A stretch of 64,000 nt of DNA from Aureimonas ureilytica (GCF_001475935.1 NZ_LDQA01000001.1:211800-275799); one strand, 5' to 3'. Positions 19,501-28,764 are shown, counted from the stretch's first letter. Program-made: numbers and translations. Notes: generated by a model from the sequence alone, not told the origin.

Positions 19501-20079
19501 GCCGAAGAAATCGAGCCGAACCGGCTCTTCGTCGCCCGGCGCAAACAGATCGAGAATGCCGCCGCGAACGGCGAACTCGCCGCGCTCGCGCACGGTCGCC
19601 ACGCGCTCGAACCCGCCGCGCCTCAGCACCTGAACGATATGATCCATGGAGATGCGACCGCTGGCGCGGGCCGAGATCGTCTCGTCCTCCAGCACCTGGC
19701 GCGGCGGCATCTTCTGCAGCATCGCGTTGGCGCTGGTCAGGATCAGCGCCCGATGCGGCTCGCGTCGAAGGGCGGCGATCGAAGACATGGCCGAGAGACG
19801 ACGGGCGGCGGCTTCCGAGGAAGGGCCGACGCGATCATAGGGAAGGCAGTCCCAAGCCGGCAGCGTGAGAACCGGCAGGTCGGGCGCGATGAAGCGCAGG
19901 GCGTCCTCGATCTCGCCCATGCGGTTGCCGTCCCGCATGACGAAGACGACCGGTCGATCCTTGCCGCGCGCGCGCGCGATCTCGGCGAGCAGGAAGGGCT
20001 CGTAACCGTCCAGCACATTGCCGATGCGCAGGCCGACGCCCTTTTCGAGGGCTTTCTTCAGGACGGCGGGGCTGCTCAC
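16567..20079 (-). CDS. mfd: Transcription-repair coupling factor Mfd
   Basis: A 1170-residue ATP-dependent translocase that removes stalled RNA polymerase and recruits UvrA. The N-terminal UvrB-like part has VFVMRDGNRM and LPAWDCLPYDR. The RNAP-interaction region contains FVGLRTIE and ENIELLSRYGGE. The translocase has Walker A GDVGFGKTE (about residue 645), DEEQHFGVKHKE (about 745), SATPIPRTLQ and LRGRVGRS. It starts at GTG 20079, whose G-T-G-A overlaps the sdhE stop by four bases; the long ORF extension upstream is sdhE in another frame. Confidence 0.97.
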   Translation of the reverse strand: MSSPAVLKKALEKGVGLRIGNVLDGYEPFLLAEIARARGKDRPVVFVMRDGNRMGEIEDALRFIAPDLPVLTLPAWDCLPYDRVGPSSEAAARRLSAMSSIAALRREPHRALILTSANAMLQKMPPRQVLEDETISARASGRISMDHIVQVLRRGGFERVATVRERGEFAVRGGILDLFAPGDEEPVRLDFFGDTLESIRSFDPATQRTTGQRKTFELAPVSEISLKDETISRFRSNYVKRFGAPSRNDALYTSISEGRRFSGMEHWLPLFYESVETLFDYISGFPLVLDHLVTEAIAERRKLVQDYYEARRQGVAEKSAESVPYNPLGPQELYLTEDELAGGLASADPVRLSSYAITDAGFQTDVVNLDVHRGRDFAAERQAGDVNVFSAAVDHISRLRAGGKQVILAAWSEGSRERLTQVVEEHGLGNIKAVETLKQALEIGRNMVATAVLGVEAGFETDRFVVVGEQDILGDRLVRRARRKKRGADYISEVTGLNEGDIVVHVDHGIGRFVGLRTIEAMGAPHDCLELRYANDDRLFLPVENIELLSRYGGEGTETILDKLGGGAWQARKAKLKKRLLDMAGGLIRIAAEREMRGAPRLLPPEGLWAEFQARFPYEETEDQMNAIEAVTDDLGQGRPMDRLVCGDVGFGKTEVALRAAFVAAMNGLQVAVVVPTTLLARQHFKTFSERFRGLPLNLAQASRLVTAKDLNETKKGLTAGTVDIVVGTHAVLGKGMSFKNLGLLIIDEEQHFGVKHKERLKELKSDIHVLTLSATPIPRTLQLALTGVRELSLITTPPVDRMAVRTFVTPFDPLVVRETLLRERYRGGQSFYVAPRLADLAGIKEFLDEQVPELKVAVAHGQMPAGELDDIMNAFYEGRYDVLLSTTIVESGLDIPSANTMIVHRADMFGLAQLYQLRGRVGRSKQRAYALLTIPANKTPTAGADRRLKVLQSLDTLGAGFQLASHDLDQRGAGNLLGDEQSGHIKEVGFELYQQMLEEAVAEMKGVEVETDGTWSPQISLGTAVMIPESYVPDLQLRMTLYRRLAELEDAREIDAFGAEMIDRFGKLPVEVEHLLKVVFIKALCRKANIEKLDAGPKGLVIQFREKTFANPAALVRYIGEQGPAAKIRPDQSIVLSRIWDKPEQRLNGAATIATQLARFAEEGQKKAA

Positions 20080-20372
20080 GATGCGTCCATCTGGTTCAGG
20101 GCATAGAAGGACTTGATGCGCTGAAAAACCGGCGTGTCGTAATTGGCCGGTGTCTCCTGCGTTCCCGTGAGCCAAGAGAAGAGATCGCGGTCGGGCGCTT
20201 CCATCAGATGCTCGTAGATCGTCAGATCGTCGTCGCTGAGCGAGCCGATTTCCGCATCGGCAAAGCGGCCGAGCACCAAATCCATTTCGCGCGTCCCGCG
20301 ATGCCAGGAGCGAAACAGCGCCTTCCGGCGGCGCGGTTCGAGATCGCTGGAGGAGCGTGTGGTTCCGGTCAT
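20076..20372 (-). CDS. sdhE: FAD assembly factor SdhE / succinate dehydrogenase assembly factor 2
   Basis: A 98-residue protein that promotes covalent FAD attachment to SdhA. It shows RRRKALFRSWHRGTREMDL, which includes the conserved RGxxE motif, and the family's helical C-terminus with LFSWLTG. The stop overlaps the mfd GTG by four bases, an arrangement common in alphaproteobacteria, with recG divergent upstream. Confidence 0.93.
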   Translation of the reverse strand: MTGTTRSSSDLEPRRRKALFRSWHRGTREMDLVLGRFADAEIGSLSDDDLTIYEHLMEAPDRDLFSWLTGTQETPANYDTPVFQRIKSFYALNQMDAS

Positions 20373-20524
20373 AGCGATCGTCCGATTTTCTCTGAGCTGA
20401 AACACGTGTATCCAGCCGCCTCGCCTGTTTCGCGCGACGTCCGGTCCTTGCGGGCTCTATATAGTTGCCGTGCGAAGGCCTGTCAGCCTATGCGCGCAGG
20501 AGAACAGACGATAAACACGGCCCC

Positions 20525-22633
20525 ATGCGCCCATCTGCCCTCGATCCGCTTTTCGCCTCCGTATCGACGCTCTCGGGCGTCGGGCCGAAAGTGTCCGTCC
20601 TGATCGGTGGACTGGTCGCACCGCCCGGCGCCGGCGGCGTCGCTAAGGTACGCGACCTCCTGTTCCACATGCCGAGCGGGGCGATCGACCGTCGTCGGCG
20701 CGAGAAGATCGCTTCGGCGCCGGAGGGCGCGATCGTCACGCTCGAAGTGCGAATTGATCACTACCAATTTCCCTCGCGGGAGGCCCGCAACCAGCCGACG
20801 CGGGTCATCGCGCAGGACAGTTCCGGCGAAATCGCCCTCACCTACTTCCGCGCGCAGTCTCAATGGCTGGAGAAGCTGTTTCCGCTCGGCGAGACGCTCC
20901 TCGTGTCCGGCAAGGTGGATCGCTTCAACGGCCGCGCGTCGATGGTGCATCCCGACTTCGTGGGAAGTGCCGAAGACGCCGCGAGCCTGCCGCTCGTGGA
21001 GCCCGTTTATCCCATGACCGGGGGGCTCTCGCCCAAGGTCCTGCGCCGCGGGATCGCGAGCGCGCTCGAACGGCTCCCCGAGCTTCCCGAATGGATCGAG
21101 CCGGGCGTTCTATCCCGCGCGTCGTTTCCGCCCTTCCGCGCGGCCTTGGAAAGCGTCCATAAGCCACAGGATCCCGGTGACCTAGACTCCACCAAGCCGG
21201 CCTATCGCCGGTTGGCCTATGACGAGTTTCTCGCTAGCCAGTTGGCCCTCGCCCTCTCGCGCCGGAGGATGAAACAGGAGGCTGGCCGGCCGCTCGGGAC
21301 CGACGGCACCCTGCGCGCGCGTGCGGAAGCCGCTCTCCCGTTTCGCCTGACGCCGGGGCAGAGCGAAGCCTTGTCGGAAATCTTCGCCGATATGGCCCGG
21401 TCCGAGCGGATGGTGCGTCTCCTGCAGGGCGATGTCGGCGCGGGAAAGACGGTCGTGGCGCTCCTCGCCATGGCCGCTGCCAAGGAGTCCGGCGCTCAAT
21501 CGGCATTGCTCGCGCCGACGGAAATCCTCGCGCGGCAGCATTTCGCCGGGCTTAGCCGCTATTGCGACGCGGCCGGGCTGTCGATCGCGCTGCTGACCGG
21601 CCGCGACTCCGGCAAGACGCGGGATGGCAAGCTCGCCGCCATCGTCAATGGAGACGTCGACATTATCGTGGGCACCCATGCCCTGTTTCAGGAGGATGTG
21701 ATCTATCGCGACCTCGGGCTGGTCGTGGTCGATGAACAGCATCGTTTCGGGGTCGAGCAGCGTTTGAGCCTGACCCGCAAGGGCAATGCGCCGGACCTTC
21801 TCGTCATGACGGCAACCCCCATTCCGCGCACGCTCGTTCTGGCGGCCTTCGGGGACATGGACGTGTCGAGGCTTCATGGAAAGCCGGCCGGCCGCAAACC
21901 CATCACGACCGTCGCCGTGTCCTTCGATCGGCTGGAGGAGGTCGTCGCACGCGTCGGGCGCGCCATCGACGAGGGCGAAAAGCTTTACTGGGTCTGCCCG
22001 CTGGTGGAGGAAACCGAGACGAGCGATCTGACGGCCGCCGAAGAACGCGCCGAGGTTCTGCGGCAATTCTTCGGGGATCGCGTCGGCCTCGTGCATGGAC
22101 GCATGACCGGGCCGGAGAAAGACGCCGCGATGGCGGACTTCAAATCGGGCCGCACGCGGATCATCGTGGCGACGACCGTGATCGAAGTCGGCGTCGACGT
22201 GCCCGATGCGTCGATCATCGTCATCGAACATGCCGAGCGCTTCGGCCTGTCGCAGCTGCATCAGCTTCGCGGCCGGGTCGGTCGCGGCGACAAGCCCTCG
22301 TCCTGTGTGCTGCTCTATCGCGCGCCGCTGGGCGAAACAGCCAAGGCACGTCTAGCCGTGATGCGGGAAACCGAGGACGGCTTTCGAATCGCCGAAGAGG
22401 ATTTGAAGCTGCGCGGCGAAGGCGATCTCCTGGGAACGCGGCAGTCGGGGATGCAGACATTCCGTATCGCGAATCTGGAGGCCCATGCCGACCTGATGGA
22501 GATCGCGCGCGACGACGCGCGGCTCCTGATCGCGACCGACCCGGACCTGAAGTCCGCGAGGGGCGAAGCCGTCCGCGCCCTCCTCTACCTCTTCGGCAAG
22601 GATGACGCGATCAAGCTTCTGCGCGCCGGCTGA
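20525..22633 (+). CDS. recG: ATP-dependent DNA helicase RecG
   Basis: A 702-residue branched-DNA helicase that remodels stalled forks. It has an N-terminal wedge/OB domain (about residues 50-150, with GEIALTYFRAQSQWLEKLF), Walker A GDVGAGKTVVAL (about 302), DEQHRFGVEQR (about 402), TATPIPRTL and LRGRVGRG. The ATG at 20525 matches the usual start MRPSALDPLF. It ends three bases before the convergent glmS stop. Confidence 0.97.
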   Translation: MRPSALDPLFASVSTLSGVGPKVSVLIGGLVAPPGAGGVAKVRDLLFHMPSGAIDRRRREKIASAPEGAIVTLEVRIDHYQFPSREARNQPTRVIAQDSSGEIALTYFRAQSQWLEKLFPLGETLLVSGKVDRFNGRASMVHPDFVGSAEDAASLPLVEPVYPMTGGLSPKVLRRGIASALERLPELPEWIEPGVLSRASFPPFRAALESVHKPQDPGDLDSTKPAYRRLAYDEFLASQLALALSRRRMKQEAGRPLGTDGTLRARAEAALPFRLTPGQSEALSEIFADMARSERMVRLLQGDVGAGKTVVALLAMAAAKESGAQSALLAPTEILARQHFAGLSRYCDAAGLSIALLTGRDSGKTRDGKLAAIVNGDVDIIVGTHALFQEDVIYRDLGLVVVDEQHRFGVEQRLSLTRKGNAPDLLVMTATPIPRTLVLAAFGDMDVSRLHGKPAGRKPITTVAVSFDRLEEVVARVGRAIDEGEKLYWVCPLVEETETSDLTAAEERAEVLRQFFGDRVGLVHGRMTGPEKDAAMADFKSGRTRIIVATTVIEVGVDVPDASIIVIEHAERFGLSQLHQLRGRVGRGDKPSSCVLLYRAPLGETAKARLAVMRETEDGFRIAEEDLKLRGEGDLLGTRQSGMQTFRIANLEAHADLMEIARDDARLLIATDPDLKSARGEAVRALLYLFGKDDAIKLLRAG

Positions 22634-22636
22634 CCG

Positions 22637-24463
22637 TTATTCGACGGTCACGGATTTCGCGAGATTGCGCGGCTGATCGACATCCGTGCCCATCTGAACG
22701 GCCGTGTGATAAGCCAGAAGCTGCAGCGGAACGCTGTAGACGATCGGCGTCAGGATTTCGGGCATCTCCGGCAGAAGGATCGTCTGTGCCGAAACGCCCT
22801 TGCCGGCTTCCGCCCCGCGCTCGTCGGTGAACAGGACAATCCGCCCGCCACGCGCCGCGACTTCCTGCATATTGGAGACGGTCTTCTCGAACACCCGGTC
22901 GAACGGAGCCACGACCACCACCGGCATGGTCTCGTCGATCAGCGCGATCGGCCCATGTTTGAGCTCACCCGCCGCATAGCCTTCCGCGTGGATGTAGCTG
23001 ATCTCCTTCAGCTTCAACGCGCCTTCCATGGCGAGCGGGAACGAGAAGCCGCGCCCGAGGAACAGAGCATGGCGGTAGGTCGCCATTTCGCGAGCCAGCG
23101 CTTCGATCTGGGGCTCGACATGAAGCGCGGCATTGACCATGCGCGGCGCCTCGGCGAGCGCCCGCGTCAGTTCCTGTTCCTGAGCGCTGGAGAGAACACC
23201 CCGCTGCACACCGGCACGCACCGACAGGGCCGCCAGGGCTGTCAGCTGGCAGGTGAAGGCCTTGGTTGAGGCAACGCCGATCTCTGGCCCCGCCAGCGTC
23301 GGCAGAGCCGCATCCGCTTCGCGGGCGATCGTGGAACCCGCCACATTGACGACGGCCGCGGTCTTGAGACCCTCCGCCTTGGCGTAGCGAAGCGAAGCGA
23401 GAGTGTCCGCCGTTTCGCCCGACTGCGAAATGAAGAGCGACAGATCGACGTCACTCAGCGGGCTTTCGCGATAGCGAAACTCGGAGGCCACATCGAGATC
23501 GCAGGCGATGCGGCCATAGCGCTCGAAATAGTATCGACCGACCATGCCGGCGTAGAAGCCGGTTCCGCAGGCGGAGATCGCCATGCGACGAACGCCCGTG
23601 AAATCAAGCTCCGCGCCCAGCGGAATGCGCGTCTCGCCTGTGGTCATGTCCACGAAGGCTCCGAGCGTATGCCCGATCACCTCGGGCTGCTCGTAGATTT
23701 CCTTCTGCATGAAGTGGCGATAATTGCCCTTATCGACATAATGCTGCTTGCCGACGGCCCGGTGGCGAGGCCGCTCCACGGGTCGGTTGTCGGCGTCAAA
23801 GATGTGCGCGGCGTCGCGTCCGATCACCGCCCAGTCGCCATCTTCGAGATAGGTCACTTCATCGGTGAAGGGCGACAGGGCGATCGCATCGGAACCCAGG
23901 AACATCTCGCCTTCGCCATGACCGATCGCCAGGGGCGGTCCCGAACGCGCGGCCATAACGGTGGTCGGATCGTCCTCGAAGATCACCGCCAGCGCATAGG
24001 CTCCCGTGATCGCCTTCAACAGTCTTTCCATCGCCTCGCGGCGGCTCGAGCCTTGCCGGCGATAGCGCGCCACAAGATGCGCGACGACTTCCGTATCGGT
24101 CTGGCTGGTGAAGGCTGCGCCTTCGGCTTGTAGCTCGCGCTTCAGCTCGGCGAAGTTTTCGATGATGCCGTTGTGAACCACCGCCACGCCATCACCAAAA
24201 TGCGGGTGTGCGTTCGTCTCGTTCGGAACACCATGCGTGGCCCAGCGTGTGTGCCCGATCCCGATCGTGCCGCCCAGAGGTTGGTCGGCGAGAACCGCTT
24301 CCAAGTTGCGCAGCTTTCCCGCCGCGCGCCGGCGCTTCAACTGGCCTCCCTCCAGCGTGGCGATACCGGCGGAATCGTATCCCCGATATTCCAGCCGCTT
24401 CAGTGAATCCACGAGGCGGGTTGCGACGGGGGTCTGGCTGATGATGCCGATAATGCCACACAT
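22637..24463 (-). CDS. glmS: Glutamine--fructose-6-phosphate aminotransferase (isomerizing)
   Basis: A 608-residue enzyme making glucosamine-6-phosphate, the first step to UDP-GlcNAc. It opens MCGIIGIISQ with the N-terminal nucleophile Cys2 of the glutaminase domain; GHTRWATHG and HNGIIENFAELK follow. Two SIS sugar-isomerase domains occupy the C-terminal half (ISACGTGFYAGMVGRYYFE; FISQSGETADTL), and it ends LAKSVTVE, the typical terminus. It sits downstream of glmU on the same strand, so UDP-GlcNAc synthesis genes are grouped. Confidence 0.98.
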   Translation of the reverse strand: MCGIIGIISQTPVATRLVDSLKRLEYRGYDSAGIATLEGGQLKRRRAAGKLRNLEAVLADQPLGGTIGIGHTRWATHGVPNETNAHPHFGDGVAVVHNGIIENFAELKRELQAEGAAFTSQTDTEVVAHLVARYRRQGSSRREAMERLLKAITGAYALAVIFEDDPTTVMAARSGPPLAIGHGEGEMFLGSDAIALSPFTDEVTYLEDGDWAVIGRDAAHIFDADNRPVERPRHRAVGKQHYVDKGNYRHFMQKEIYEQPEVIGHTLGAFVDMTTGETRIPLGAELDFTGVRRMAISACGTGFYAGMVGRYYFERYGRIACDLDVASEFRYRESPLSDVDLSLFISQSGETADTLASLRYAKAEGLKTAAVVNVAGSTIAREADAALPTLAGPEIGVASTKAFTCQLTALAALSVRAGVQRGVLSSAQEQELTRALAEAPRMVNAALHVEPQIEALAREMATYRHALFLGRGFSFPLAMEGALKLKEISYIHAEGYAAGELKHGPIALIDETMPVVVVAPFDRVFEKTVSNMQEVAARGGRIVLFTDERGAEAGKGVSAQTILLPEMPEILTPIVYSVPLQLLAYHTAVQMGTDVDQPRNLAKSVTVE

Positions 24464-24581
24464 GCCGAAAGGTCCTTCAGGTAAGCGATGGCACCGGGAG
24501 ACGCGCCATGGATTTCATAGCGGTTTCACCCGAACCCGTAGCTCAAATTTGATTGCGGGAGTTCGAAGACGGGGGGTATCT

Positions 24582-25934
24582 TCAGGTCTTGGCGGCTTTG
24601 CGAGCGGCGTTGCGTTCGTTGATCTCGCGGCCCCGACCGTCCTTCACCACCTGACGCGTCCGCGCGATGGCCAGCGCATCGGCCGGGACGTCCTCGGTCA
24701 CCGTGCTGCCCGATCCGATATAAGCGCCATCGCCAATCGAAAGAGGCGCGACCAGCGCGGAGTTGGAGCCGATAAAGGCTCTTGCCCCAATCTCCGTCCG
24801 GTACTTGTTGTAGCCATCGTAATTGCAGGTGATCGTGCCTGCGCCGATATTGGTTTCGGCGCCGATGCTGGCGTCGCCGAGATAGGTCAGATGACTGACC
24901 TTGGCGCCCTCGCCGACCGTCGTGCTTTTGATCTCGACGAAATTGCCGACTTTCGCCCCCGCACGCAGATCGGCGCCCGGGCGCAACCGTGCGTAGGGGC
25001 CGACCGAGGCCTTCGAGCCGACACTCGCTCCCTCGAGATGACTGAAAGCATGGATCACCGCGCCGCTGCGAACCACCACGCCGGGTCCGAAAACGACATT
25101 CGGCTCGATCACCACATCCGGCTCCACCACCGTATCGGCGGCGAAAAATACGGTCTCCGGGGCGACGAGCGTGACGCCCGACAACATCATCTCCTCGCGC
25201 CGTCGCGTTTGCCACAAGGATTCGACGCGCGCCAGTTCCAGCCGCGTGTTGACGCCTAGAACGTCCTCTTCGTCCGCCATTACCATTCGGACCGGGAGCC
25301 CATCCTCCCGCGCGATGGCCACGACATCCGTCAGATAGAACTCGCCCTTGGCATTCTCATTGCCGATGCGCGTGAGGAGCTTCAAAGCCAAACGGCCATC
25401 GAGCGCCATCACGCCGCCGTTGCAGAGATCGATCCTCCGTTCGGCCTCGGATGCGTCCTTTTCCTCGCGAATGGCGACGAGATCGGCGCCTTCGAGAATG
25501 AGGCGGCCGTAACCCTGCGGCTTGGATGTTCGGAAGCCGACCACGCAGACGGCTGTGCCAGCCGCGATCTCCGCCCGCGCGGCCTTCAGCGTTTCGGCTC
25601 GCACGAGTGGCGTATCCCCAAACAGAATCAGGACGTCATCGAATCCTTGCTCCAAGACGCGGCGTGCGGCCAGAGCCGCATGAGCGGTTCCCAGGCGCTG
25701 CTCCTGCGAGACATGGCGAAGGGAAGGATCGGAGGACGACAAAAGGCTGATCACGCTTTCCGCGTCCCGTCCGGCCACCACGACGGTTTCCGTTGAGCCA
25801 GCTGCCATTGCGGCATCGACCGCATGCAGGACGAGCGGGCGACGCGCCACTTCGTGCAGCACCTTCGCCCGTGACGATTTCATCCGGGTTCCCTCACCGG
25901 CAGCTAGAACGATGGAGAGGCAGGTGCGGATCAT
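24582..25934 (-). CDS. glmU: Bifunctional UDP-GlcNAc pyrophosphorylase / GlcN-1-P acetyltransferase
   Basis: A 450-residue bifunctional enzyme. The N-terminal uridyltransferase domain carries [19 protein letters not shown] and LFGDTPL. From about residue 255 hexapeptide repeats form a left-handed beta helix with the acetyltransferase site ([45 protein letters not shown]). A 118-base gap separates it from glmS. Confidence 0.98.
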   Translation of the reverse strand: MIRTCLSIVLAAGEGTRMKSSRAKVLHEVARRPLVLHAVDAAMAAGSTETVVVAGRDAESVISLLSSSDPSLRHVSQEQRLGTAHAALAARRVLEQGFDDVLILFGDTPLVRAETLKAARAEIAAGTAVCVVGFRTSKPQGYGRLILEGADLVAIREEKDASEAERRIDLCNGGVMALDGRLALKLLTRIGNENAKGEFYLTDVVAIAREDGLPVRMVMADEEDVLGVNTRLELARVESLWQTRRREEMMLSGVTLVAPETVFFAADTVVEPDVVIEPNVVFGPGVVVRSGAVIHAFSHLEGASVGSKASVGPYARLRPGADLRAGAKVGNFVEIKSTTVGEGAKVSHLTYLGDASIGAETNIGAGTITCNYDGYNKYRTEIGARAFIGSNSALVAPLSIGDGAYIGSGSTVTEDVPADALAIARTRQVVKDGRGREINERNAARKAAKT

Positions 25935-25991
25935 CGGCAGCTTTCCGGGATAGTGAGAATGGAATTCGACTGGGCGGGAGCCATACGAAGC

Positions 25992-26732
25992 TCAGCCGAT
26001 TTTTTGAAGGGCTGGGAATGTTTCCAAGAGCCAAAACGACATCGCCTGCATTCCACCCGTCAGAAACAGAATACCCGTGACGACCAGCATGACGCCCATC
26101 GACTTCTCGATCAGGCCGAAATGGGCACGAATACGACTGGCCGCGCGCAGGAAACTCGCGGAAAAGGCCGCCGCCAGAACGAAGGGAATTCCGAGGCCGG
26201 CGGAATAAAGGCTCAAGAGAACCATTCCTTCCGTCACGGATTGCCGCGCGCCGGCTAGACCCAGGATCAGACCGAGCACGGGGCCGATGCAGGGCGTCCA
26301 GCCAAACGCGAAAGCGAGACCCATCAGATAGGCACCGCCCAGTGATCGTCGGGGCGCGTCCGCTTGAAACCGTGCCTCGCGCGACAGAAAATCGAGTCTG
26401 AGTACACCGAGGAACTTCAGGCCCATAAGGATAATGCCGATGCCGGCGATCAATCCGAGCCAATCGAGATTGCGGCGGAGCAACTGGCCGAGCGTGCTGG
26501 CTCCCGCTCCCAGGAGAACGAAGACGGTGGAGAATCCGAGCACGAAGACGATCGCGGTCCAGACCAGTCTTCCGTAGCCCGCGCGATCCTCGACGTGACC
26601 GCGACGCAACTCGTCGGCTGATACACCTGCCATATAGCAGAGGTATGGCGGAACGAGGGGAAGAACGCAGGGCGATAGAAACGACAGGGCACCCGCCAGA
26701 ATCGCGGTCGGATAGGACAGGTCGGCGATCAA
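25992..26732 (-). CDS. ccdA: Cytochrome c biogenesis protein CcdA
   Basis: A 246-residue six-helix membrane protein that passes electrons from thioredoxin to periplasmic thiol carriers for haem c ligation. The two redox cysteines are in the expected places: SPCVLPLVPPYLCYMAG in helix 1 and GWTPCIGPVLG in helix 4. It is the last chromosomal gene before the tRNA-Lys where the prophage sits. Confidence 0.94.
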   Translation of the reverse strand: MIADLSYPTAILAGALSFLSPCVLPLVPPYLCYMAGVSADELRRGHVEDRAGYGRLVWTAIVFVLGFSTVFVLLGAGASTLGQLLRRNLDWLGLIAGIGIILMGLKFLGVLRLDFLSREARFQADAPRRSLGGAYLMGLAFAFGWTPCIGPVLGLILGLAGARQSVTEGMVLLSLYSAGLGIPFVLAAAFSASFLRAASRIRAHFGLIEKSMGVMLVVTGILFLTGGMQAMSFWLLETFPALQKIG

Positions 26733-26895
26733 AACGGAACCCTTGTCTGCAAAACATCATCCGGCACGCTTCAGCCGGTCTTACGCCGAACCCAAGCGGC
26801 ATTCAAACCCTGGGGGCGATTGCATGAAAGCGGTTGACCACAGCCGATGAGCTTTCTATGGTCCGCGCATTCCAAACATGGCTCCATGTTGGTTC

Positions 26896-26971
26896 GAGCG
26901 CGTAGCTCAGTTGGTAGAGCACGTGACTTTTAATCATGTGGTCGTGGGTTCGAGTCCCACCGCGCTCACCA
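26896..26971 (+). tRNA. tRNA-Lys (anticodon TTT), prophage insertion site
   Basis: A 76-base tRNA with encoded CCA. Acceptor arms GAGCGCG and CGCGCTC pair, the discriminator is A, the anticodon stem is CGTGA/TCATG and the loop CTTTTAA gives anticodon TTT. Bases 26926-26971, from the anticodon loop to CCA, are repeated exactly at 63896-63941, so the prophage supplied the 3' half and the gene stays functional. Confidence 0.97.
26926..26971 (+). repeat. attL (46-bp core, within tRNA-Lys)
   Basis: The core runs from ACTTTTAATCATGTGG through the T arm and acceptor stem to ACCA. It is identical to 63896-63941; the match ends on both sides immediately outside. Confidence 0.95.
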
Positions 26972-27025
26972 TAAAATCAAGCACTTAGCTGTGATCCACC
27001 TGAACAATATGAGAACAGGTGAGAC

Positions 27026-27051
27026 GGTGAGACGATAGCCCTCGTCTCACC
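27026..27051. terminator. Hairpin at the left end of the prophage
   Basis: A perfect 10-bp stem GGTGAGACGA/TCGTCTCACC with a 6-base loop TAGCCC, about 90 bases beyond the last leftward late gene. A further direct copy of GGTGAGACG overlaps at 27018. No T-run follows, so termination is probable rather than certain. The rest of the 26972-27140 stretch shows no gene. Confidence 0.5.
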
Positions 27052-27140
27052 TACGCCGCGACCTTTCATCACTCAGGCAAAGAGCGGCTTGGCTGTGTTG
27101 AAGACAGGCATATTCTCGCATCTATTGCCATGGTCGATCC

Positions 27141-27602
27141 TCAGTGCGAGTTCGTGCGAGGCGTGATGATTCGACGGCTGTCCATGCGCTCCAAGATTTC
27201 GCGCATGACACGGATGTCGGAGATCAGGCTGTTGACCGTCCCTTCCAGCTTGCCAATCGCTTCCTTGGTCGAGGAAATGCTTTCGTCCGCGCGCGCGACG
27301 CGAAAGGTCAGTTCGTCCACGCGGCGCAACTGCGCGTCGATCCCGGCGAACCGCTGGTCGTTGCGGCCCGCCAGCTCTGCCAGCTCGTTGGCGCGCTTGT
27401 CGTGATAGGCTTCATGCGCGACCTTGAACTCTTCCAGCCGCTCGATCTTGTAGCCCGTCGTGAAGAAGGTCGAGGCGGCGGCGAACGCCACCGCCCCGAC
27501 CGCGATCACCGTCTGCACGTTCCAGTTCTGCGTAAACCAACTCACGACGCCGCTTCTCCTGGGCTGAATGTCATTGAGGGTGCCGGCGTCTTGAGCGGTC
27601 AT
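27141..27602 (-). CDS. Phage membrane-anchored coiled-coil protein (lysis region)
   Basis: A 153-residue protein with one membrane segment (about residues 30-52, VIAVGAVAFAAASTFF) and a long heptad-rich C-terminal part (about 55-145). It is the last gene of the late operon, four bases after a holin-like gene and close to the endolysin. Position and shape suggest a lysis accessory role such as a spanin-like or holin-like protein, but I recognise no family. Confidence 0.6.
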   Translation of the reverse strand: MTAQDAGTLNDIQPRRSGVVSWFTQNWNVQTVIAVGAVAFAAASTFFTTGYKIERLEEFKVAHEAYHDKRANELAELAGRNDQRFAGIDAQLRRVDELTFRVARADESISSTKEAIGKLEGTVNSLISDIRVMREILERMDSRRIITPRTNSH

Positions 27603-27606
27603 GGCG

Positions 27607-27840
27607 TCACGCTTCCGGGCTGGGCGGCGTGTTCGCCGGCGCTCGGTAGACCGCGATCGCGCAGAGTGCGGCTGAGGCAGCGACGTTCACGACGCCGACC
27701 AGGACATAACCCCACCAGGGCATCGGCACGTCAGGCGGCACCACGACGGCCGCCGTGCCAGGCGCCGACACGGCCCCGAGCAGCGCACCGGCCGCGCCGG
27801 CGGCGATGGCCTTCGAGACATTTGAATAGCGTTCGAGAAT
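27607..27840 (-). CDS. Small two-helix membrane protein, holin candidate, probable ATT start
   Basis: A protein of about 77 residues with two hydrophobic segments (AIAAGAAGALLGAVSA and WWGYVLVGVVNVAASAALCA) and a short polar tail, right after the endolysin. A near-perfect GAAGGAGG overlaps the endolysin stop and sits seven bases before an in-frame ATT at 27840; there is no ATG or GTG there. The alternative is an ATG at 27903 inside the endolysin gene, with a 50-base overlap and no good ribosome site. Topology and position fit a class II holin. The function is inferred. Confidence 0.6.
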   Translation of the reverse strand: MLERYSNVSKAIAAGAAGALLGAVSAPGTAAVVVPPDVPMPWWGYVLVGVVNVAASAALCAIAVYRAPANTPPSPEA

Positions 27841-27853
27841 GATCCTACCTCCT

Positions 27854-28492
27854 TCAGACGAGGGCTTTGACGAAAGCGCGCGCGACCCAACCCGTGTCGC
27901 CACCGGCGAGGCGAACCGCCAGCCAGTCGCTTGTCTGGGCTTCGATCGAAAGGCGCGTTCCCTTGGCCAGTGAAGCCTTCACGGCCGCATCGCCATTGGG
28001 TGCTTCGCGCAGCCGCAGACCCTGCCCGGTGACGACGCCCGCGCCGATCGCGGAATGCGCGGGCGCCGCCGGCGCGATGTCGAGAAGGCCCGCATATTCA
28101 GATCGGGCGTCGAAGCAGGGGCAAGCCTTGGCGGCATAGTCGCGATGTCCGGAGATCAGGCGGATGCCGGGATGCTCACGCAGGAGACGATAGAGAAGCG
28201 CCCGCATGGCCTCTCGCTGGGCCGCTGTGCGCGTGTCCTTCGGGCGAAGCTGCGCAACGACGCCGCCGACATAGACGACGCCGATCGTCGTGGAATTGCG
28301 ACCGGCGACATGGGAGCCGACCTGTTCGACCGGCCTGCCCTCGTGAACCGATCCGTCGCGGTAGACGACGAAGTGATAGCCGATGTCCTTCCAGCCGCGC
28401 GCCAGATGCCAGGCGCGAATATCCGCGACCGTGAAATCCTCGCCTTCGACGGTCGCGGTGCAGTGGACGATGACTTCCGTGAGCTTGCGCAA
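27854..28492 (-). CDS. Phage endolysin: N-acetylmuramoyl-L-alanine amidase with SH3-like domain
   Basis: A 212-residue lysin. The N-terminal Amidase_2/PGRP domain (about 1-135) has the zinc ligands expected for the T7-lysozyme type: His in VIVHCTAT, and His and Cys in ISGHRDYAAKACPCFD, with the catalytic Tyr in IGYHFVVYRDG. The C-terminal 65 residues (VVTGQGLRLRE, DWLAVRL, GDTGWVARAFV) form an SH3b-like wall-binding domain. No signal peptide is present, so a holin is needed; two candidates follow. Confidence 0.92.
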   Translation of the reverse strand: MRKLTEVIVHCTATVEGEDFTVADIRAWHLARGWKDIGYHFVVYRDGSVHEGRPVEQVGSHVAGRNSTTIGVVYVGGVVAQLRPKDTRTAAQREAMRALLYRLLREHPGIRLISGHRDYAAKACPCFDARSEYAGLLDIAPAAPAHSAIGAGVVTGQGLRLREAPNGDAAVKASLAKGTRLSIEAQTSDWLAVRLAGGDTGWVARAFVKALV

Positions 28493-28764
28493 GGCGGCCT
28501 CGCAGCATGAGGATCGATGCTGCGAGACTAAGGTACGCTAAGCCTCATCAAGTGCCGGTGGCGCCTATGGGGCGCGACGGATGTCCTATCCGATCATATG
28601 GAGGAGGGGATATTTAAAGCTAACGTGCATGACCCAAAACCCGACGAAGCGCTTCTCGCTCACCTGCAAAGCCTTGTAAGAATGGTGGATGCGGCATTGA
28701 CAACCGTCTGGCGAAAAGCGGACAGAGGAACGCAAGACTGACACGTAAAGATTGAAACACACTA

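Noticed and set aside
16855..20106. Several long plus-strand frames (up to about 400 residues)
   Set aside because: They lie antisense to mfd and have Arg/His/Gln-rich composition with no motifs; typical shadows in high-GC DNA.
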